From contig JALRJW010000205.1 in NCBI GenBank assembly GCA_023268955.1, forward strand, positions 1-9,977: 9,977 nucleotides of DNA, read 5' to 3'. The position numbers were made by a program, and so were the translations under genes. This document shows, one piece after another, positions 6,830-9,977 of the stretch. The stretch's first letter is position 1; every line of letters begins with the position of its first letter. The notes under the pieces were generated by a model, which was given only the letters and a program-made list of their open reading frames with translations, made no database searches and was not told the DNA's origin. Source of the DNA: Aliarcobacter sp. Its GTDB lineage: Bacteria > Campylobacterota > Campylobacteria > Campylobacterales > Arcobacteraceae.

Positions 6830-7675
6830 CTAGACTGCGAAAAACTCTTTAGCTTCTTTAATATCTAAATCAATTTGTGTTTTTAAAGAATCAAAGTCTT
6901 CAAATTTTTTATTATCTCTTAATTTCTTGATAAATTTGATTTGAATTGTATAGTCTTTATTTATGATATTTTCATCTAATATATGTGTTTCAATTGCAAA
7001 ATTGCCATCAGTTGTTGTTCTATGGCCTATAAATGAAATTGAATTATATTCGTTTTCATTTAAAACTGTTTTTGTGATGTAAACACCATTTGATGGTAAT
7101 AAAAAGTCTTCACATCTTAAATTGATAGTTGGTACAAAGTTTTTACTGCCTAATCCTTGACCTTTAATTTGTGAACCATAAATTTTATACTCTTTTCCTA
7201 AAAGTTTATTGGCTTTACATATATCTCCATCTTTGATGAATTCTCTAATAAATCTTGAATGAATAGGAATATTATCTATTGAAATTTCATCAATAATTAC
7301 AACTTCCCCATTAAAAAGTTTTTTTAATTCATTTACACAATATTTTCTATTTTTACCAAAACAAAAATCAAAACCTACTACTATTTTTTTTAGATTTGGA
7401 AATTCTTCTTTTATCAAATCAATAAATTGAATACCTTCAAGGTGTCTGATATTTTCTAATACATAATAATAAATTGGATATTTTGAATACTCTTGTCTAT
7501 ATCTTTTTGGAGTTAAATTTGCATAACCAGATTCAATAGACACTATAGCTCCATTGTCATCAAGGTTTTTAAATAGTTCTTGATGTGCAACGTGCATTCC
7601 ATCAAAACCTCCAATAGCTATTGAAGTTATACTATTTTTATTTACTAAAATAGAAGAGTTCTTCTTCATTTCCAT
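6830..7675 (-). CDS. ribF: bifunctional riboflavin kinase / FAD synthetase RibF
   Basis: 281 residues in two domains. The N-terminal FMN adenylyltransferase (about 15-150) has IGGFDGMHVAHQ (21-32), the nucleotide-binding HxxH loop (H28, H31; usual form GNFDGVHxGH), VGFDFCFGKNRKY, and SRFIREFI, matching the family's SSTxIRxxL. The C-terminal riboflavin kinase (about 160-281) has GLGSKNFVPTINL, with the PTxN magnesium/ATP motif, NGVYI, and AIETHILD with the likely catalytic glutamate. The canonical IGxRPTF strand is IGHRTTTD here, a modest divergence. The enzyme turns riboflavin into FMN and then FAD, needed by GlcD nearby. Its start lies inside the 3' end of tlyA (38-bp overlap); AAGGA precedes ATG 7675-7673 by 4 nt and a second in-frame ATG (7669-7667) by 10 nt, so the third residue may be the true start. 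The length is slightly below the family's usual 300 or more. Confidence 0.93.
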   Translation of the reverse strand: MEMKKNSSILVNKNSITSIAIGGFDGMHVAHQELFKNLDDNGAIVSIESGYANLTPKRYRQEYSKYPIYYYVLENIRHLEGIQFIDLIKEEFPNLKKIVVGFDFCFGKNRKYCVNELKKLFNGEVVIIDEISIDNIPIHSRFIREFIKDGDICKANKLLGKEYKIYGSQIKGQGLGSKNFVPTINLRCEDFLLPSNGVYITKTVLNENEYNSISFIGHRTTTDGNFAIETHILDENIINKDYTIQIKFIKKLRDNKKFEDFDSLKTQIDLDIKEAKEFFAV

Positions 7676-8345
7676 CTTTTCCTTGCAGTTTACTCAAACT
7701 TGAGTGGTTTAATTTCCAATTTAATTTTTGTGTATATTCTATAAAAACTTCTCTTGCCTTTAAGATTGCATTTTTATCTTTTACAACACCTTTTTTATCT
7801 CTTTTGACATTATTACCAACTTCAAACTGTGGTTTAAAAAGAATGATAATATCTTTAAAAGCTAAATAATTAATAGCTTCAATAATATTTAGAATTGATA
7901 TAAAAGAGACATCGCATGTAACTATTTCAAAATTTTTATCTTTTTTGAAATCTCTTATATCTGTATTCTCAAAAAATCTTATTTTTGGATTTTGTTTTAT
8001 TTTTTTATGAAGTTGATTAGTCCCAACATCAACACAAGTTACATTTAACACATTTTTTTCTAAAAGTATTTGAGTAAATCCACCTGTACTGCTACCAATA
8101 TCAAGGGCAACTTTATCTTCTAAATCTAAATTAATTTCATCTAAAAAGTATTTAAGTTTATATGCCGCACGACTAACATAAAAATCATCTTCTAAAATTT
8201 CAATAGTATTATTTTCTTCAACATTAAATGATGGTTTCGTTATAATCACGCCATCAATTTTTATTTTATTTGCTTTAATAAGTTCAGAAGCTTTGTTTCT
8301 GCTTTGCAAATTAAAATTATTAACTAAATACAAATCCAATCTCAT
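7638..8345 (-). CDS. tlyA: TlyA-family rRNA 2'-O-ribose methyltransferase
   Basis: 235 residues. An S4 RNA-binding domain comes first (1-48, MRLDLYLVNN...SRNKASELIKANKIKIDG), then the linker SRAAYKL and a SAM methyltransferase fold. DIGSSTGGFTQ (82-92) binds SAM. The K-D-K-E catalytic set is visible as K63 (AAYKL), D145 (CDVSFIS), K171 (FKPQFEVG) and E228 (DGNEE). TlyA methylates cytidine ribose in ribosomal RNA; the short type I form, as in C. jejuni, is reported to act on 23S C1920 only and affects capreomycin sensitivity, and this length fits type I. The old name haemolysin A is misleading. The ATG is preceded by TCCCCC, not a Shine-Dalgarno; a TATAAT ends 6 nt before it, so the message is probably leaderless. 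It overlaps ribF by 38 bp and is divergent from the YigZ-family gene by 13 bp. Confidence 0.94.
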   Translation of the reverse strand: MRLDLYLVNNFNLQSRNKASELIKANKIKIDGVIITKPSFNVEENNTIEILEDDFYVSRAAYKLKYFLDEINLDLEDKVALDIGSSTGGFTQILLEKNVLNVTCVDVGTNQLHKKIKQNPKIRFFENTDIRDFKKDKNFEIVTCDVSFISILNIIEAINYLAFKDIIILFKPQFEVGNNVKRDKKGVVKDKNAILKAREVFIEYTQKLNWKLNHSSLSKLQGKDGNEEELFYFSK

Positions 8346-8361
8346 GGGGGAATTATAGTTG
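8346..8361 (+). promoter_or_regulatory. ribosome site and TTG start of the YigZ-family gene
   Basis: GGGGG (8346-8350) can pair with the CCUCC of 16S rRNA with a G-U pair and lies 8 nt before TTG (8359-8361). An upstream in-frame ATG at 8344 is cut off by TAG (8356-8358) just before the TTG, so it cannot be the start. The next in-frame ATG is at residue 28, well inside the conserved domain. Confidence 0.7.
8352..8357 (-). promoter_or_regulatory. -10 box placing the tlyA transcript start on its ATG
   Basis: On the minus strand 8357-8352 reads TATAAT, then six bases (TCCCCC), then the tlyA ATG. With normal spacing the first transcribed base is the A of ATG (8345). No -35 consensus is present 16-18 nt upstream. 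The absence of any purine-rich ribosome site supports a leaderless message. Confidence 0.55.
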
Positions 8362-8931
8362 AAGTTTGTTCAAAAAGAGTTTAGTCACACATATGAAGAA
8401 AAAAAGTCAAAATTTATTGCCCATCTTTTTCCTTATGAAATGTTTGATGATGTTATGATGAGACTAAAAAATGAACATCCAAAAGCTAGACATCATGTTT
8501 ATGCATATAGATACCTAAATGAATTTGATCAAGTTGTTGAAAATAGCAGTGATGATGGAGAACCTAAAGGAACTAGTGGAAAACCATCTTTAGCCGTTTT
8601 AAGTGGAGCTGAACTTATAAATACAGCTGTAATAATTGTTCGATATTTTGGTGGTATTAAGTTAGGAACTGGTGGATTAGTAAAAGCTTATAGTAATATT
8701 GTAAATGAAGTTATAAATCAATGTGAACTAAAAACTTATGAAAAATTACTAACTAAGTATATCGAATGTGAATACAATGATCTATCGAAAATTGAATACA
8801 TATTAAATGGTTTTGAAATTATTATAAAAAATAAAGACTTCCAAAATAATGTAAAAATAGAGCTAGCAATTACTAAAGAAAATATTGAAAATTTAGAAAA
8901 TGAGTTACCAATAAATATTAATTTTTATTAA
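8359..8931 (+). CDS. YigZ / IMPACT family protein
   Basis: 190 residues, the usual length for the bacterial YigZ branch (E. coli YigZ about 204). The N-terminal UPF0029/IMPACT domain (about 1-118) carries EEKKSKFIAHL (13-23), EHPKARHHVYAYR (39-51), the signature SSDDGEPKGTSGKP (63-76) and IVRYFGGIKLGTGGLVKAY (93-111). A shorter, less conserved C-terminal domain of the DUF1949 type (about 130-190) follows. The eukaryotic relative IMPACT binds GCN1 and moderates the amino-acid starvation response; the bacterial role is uncertain, with ribosome- or RNA-linked roles suggested from structure. Start TTG (8359): the family begins only about ten residues before the EEKKSKF block, and a stop lies directly upstream. 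It is divergent from tlyA with 13 bp between starts, so its promoter must lie within the tlyA coding region. Its stop abuts the stop of the convergent gene. Confidence 0.93.
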   Translation: MKFVQKEFSHTYEEKKSKFIAHLFPYEMFDDVMMRLKNEHPKARHHVYAYRYLNEFDQVVENSSDDGEPKGTSGKPSLAVLSGAELINTAVIIVRYFGGIKLGTGGLVKAYSNIVNEVINQCELKTYEKLLTKYIECEYNDLSKIEYILNGFEIIIKNKDFQNNVKIELAITKENIENLENELPININFY

Positions 8932-9558
8932 TTAAAATTTATCTACTAAATTGTATAAATCATCATAAACATCAAGATTAGAAACTTTAAATTTTATTTC
9001 AGATGAATCTTTTTTAAAAATTTGATTACAATCCATACAAACTGTAAAAAGATTCTCTAAATTATATCCACCACCCATTTCTATTTCAGTGACAAACAAT
9101 GTTGCTGACTCTGATAGTTTTACAGGTTTTGAACATCTTTTACAAGATCTTTCATCTCTTTTCCAAGTTGCTTCTCTTCTTTGTTTCCAATCATTTGGTG
9201 CTTTTAAAGAATTTATAGATTTTTCGTCATACATGTACCATTGTTTAGCTTTATTTAGTCCATCTTGTGTTGTTCTTTCAAAAGGCATTTCAATTAATTG
9301 GCTGATAATATTTTCAATAACTAAAGATTGTCTAACTCTAACATCTTTTTCTTGAGCAGTTTTAGATATTATTGAAAATTCAAATCTTTTTTTAGGATAT
9401 TTAACTCTTAAATAGTTTTTTAACTCTCTAACAAAATCGTTAAAACCATCAGTTTTGTAAAAAAATGTAAATATTTTTTCTCTGTACAAATATAATGGAA
9501 GGATTAAAACAACGAGTAAAGTAGTAGAGTAAATAACATAATCAAGACCTAATTTCAA
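8932..9558 (-). CDS. membrane-anchored protein with degenerate HNH-like zinc fold
   Basis: 208 residues. One transmembrane segment (about 7-25, YVIYSTTLLVVLILPLYLY) is followed by a basic, helical middle part (40-120) of no family I recognise. The C-terminal part has the outline of an HNH endonuclease: DWKQRREATWKRD (122-135), then C139-x2-C142, then a strand with GGGYNLENL (162-170) and C174-x2-C177. In active HNH enzymes the strand before GG holds an aspartate-histidine or His-His pair; here the residues are VTEIE (T157, E158). The closing C-x2-C-H/N position holds N178. The four zinc cysteines are kept but the catalytic histidine is absent, so nuclease activity is doubtful and a binding or structural role is more likely. 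Start TTG (9558-9556): AAGGAAAA lies about 7 nt upstream, just after the preceding gene's stop (14-bp gap), and no in-frame ATG precedes it. Confidence 0.75.
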   Translation of the reverse strand: MKLGLDYVIYSTTLLVVLILPLYLYREKIFTFFYKTDGFNDFVRELKNYLRVKYPKKRFEFSIISKTAQEKDVRVRQSLVIENIISQLIEMPFERTTQDGLNKAKQWYMYDEKSINSLKAPNDWKQRREATWKRDERSCKRCSKPVKLSESATLFVTEIEMGGGYNLENLFTVCMDCNQIFKKDSSEIKFKVSNLDVYDDLYNLVDKF

Positions 9559-9572
9559 TAATTTTCCTTTTT

Positions 9573-9977
9573 TTAGATTATTTCTGGGTTAACTTTATGT
9601 AAAGTTAATGTTTTTTTAACTTCATCATGTTCACCAGTTGCTAGTTTTTGAAGTTCATTTACATGAATTACAGGTAATAACACATCTCTTCCTGAAATTT
9701 TACCCATAGTTTTTCTGTTGTAATCAAAAATATAAAAATCAGCATCATTATCCACAAGTAAAAAATCAGCATTTTGGTCAAAGGCATCTAAGATGATTTT
9801 CGTAGCAATTTTATTTGTGATTGTTGGATTTGCGTTGTAAGTATTTCTAGCTAATGGCAGATTAGCTGTTTCATAATTAACTGATTTAGCATTTAATTGA
9901 CTTAGTAATTTATTAGCTTGGTCATTTTGATTTGAATTATAGTAAGCAATATTAAAATCTTTAAAATCATGTTTTAT
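9573..9977 (-). CDS. C-terminal part of an HdrB/CCG-like protein (runs off the window)
   Basis: The minus-strand frame is open from the window's right edge to the TAA at 9575-9573, at least 134 residues, so the gene starts outside. A GTG inside it (9755) is not the start: conserved-looking sequence continues upstream without a stop. My translation reads, in pieces, FNIAYYNSN, QANKLLSQLNAKSVNYE, ATKIILDAFDQNADFLLVD, DADFYIFDYNRK and GRDVLLPVIHVNELQKLATG. The 'xxILDAFDxxADFLxVD...LPVxHxxELxxLAxG' pattern resembles the end of HdrB/CCG-domain proteins of heterodisulfide-reductase type, including a two-part Campylobacterota form I recall as DUF5644-containing. This fragment has no cysteine, so the CCG iron-sulphur ligands are not here. 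It is 14 bp upstream of the HNH-like gene and probably cotranscribed. Family assignment is moderate. Confidence 0.55.
   Translation of the reverse strand: MKHDFKDFNIAYYNSNQNDQANKLLSQLNAKSVNYETANLPLARNTYNANPTITNKIATKIILDAFDQNADFLLVDNDADFYIFDYNRKTMGKISGRDVLLPVIHVNELQKLATGEHDEVKKTLTLHKVNPEII

Noticed and set aside
9089..9355. Plus-strand open frame of 88 codons
   Set aside because: Antisense to the HNH-like gene, whose cysteine pairs and membrane helix support the minus strand; no ribosome site.
5482..9558. A linked DNA-uptake island made of the secretin and the HNH-like protein
   Set aside because: The two genes are separated by unrelated housekeeping genes on both strands and no other competence gene is present; the link would be speculation.
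9573..9755. Separate 60-residue gene starting at GTG 9755
   Set aside because: The same frame stays open upstream to the window edge with protein-like sequence (LLVD, ILDAFD, FNIAYYN), so the GTG is an internal valine codon.
1..9977. CRISPR array, insertion sequence, prophage or integration-site repeats
   Set aside because: No regularly spaced repeats, transposase or integrase genes, or direct repeat of the tRNA 3' end were seen in the window.

Overview
The window is about 10 kb of very AT-rich, densely coding chromosome. The base composition, the AAGGA-type ribosome sites and the gene set point to a member of the Campylobacterota, most likely an Arcobacter-like genus. That gene set includes a PgbA-N-terminal-like exported protein next to a lone glcD, tlyA overlapping ribF, and a compact epsilonproteobacterial secretin. 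This is a family-level judgement from recognition of sequences, not a database result.

Layout. (1) 21-96: a tRNA-Thr(GGU) gene on +, facing a membrane-anchored protein of unknown function on - (180-851). (2) 923-5387, all on -: a compact run read cmoA -> bcp -> PgbA-like exported protein -> glcD -> yihY, with gaps of only 3-28 bp, so probably one transcription unit. (3) 5482-6792 on +: a lone secretin gene with its own near-consensus sigma70 promoter in the 94-bp gap it shares with divergent cmoA. (4) 6830-8345 on -: tlyA -> ribF, overlapping by 38 bp. (5) 8359-8931 on +: a YigZ/IMPACT-family gene starting at TTG, whose start lies only 13 bp from the divergent tlyA start. (6) 8932-9977 on -: a membrane-anchored protein with a degenerate HNH fold, preceded by the 3' end of an HdrB/CCG-like gene that runs off the window.

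Functions are mostly housekeeping: tRNA and rRNA modification (CmoA, TlyA), flavin cofactor synthesis (RibF), a flavin-dependent 2-hydroxyacid dehydrogenase (GlcD), peroxide defence (Bcp) and envelope proteins (YihY, PgbA-like, secretin). No mobile element, CRISPR array or phage remnant was seen. No gap longer than 100 bp lacks a gene.

The points most worth a second look are predicted leaderless starts for tlyA and cmoA, the orphan secretin with a strong promoter, and the transmembrane HNH-like protein that keeps its zinc cysteines but lacks the catalytic histidine. I did not find a clearly new multi-gene system.
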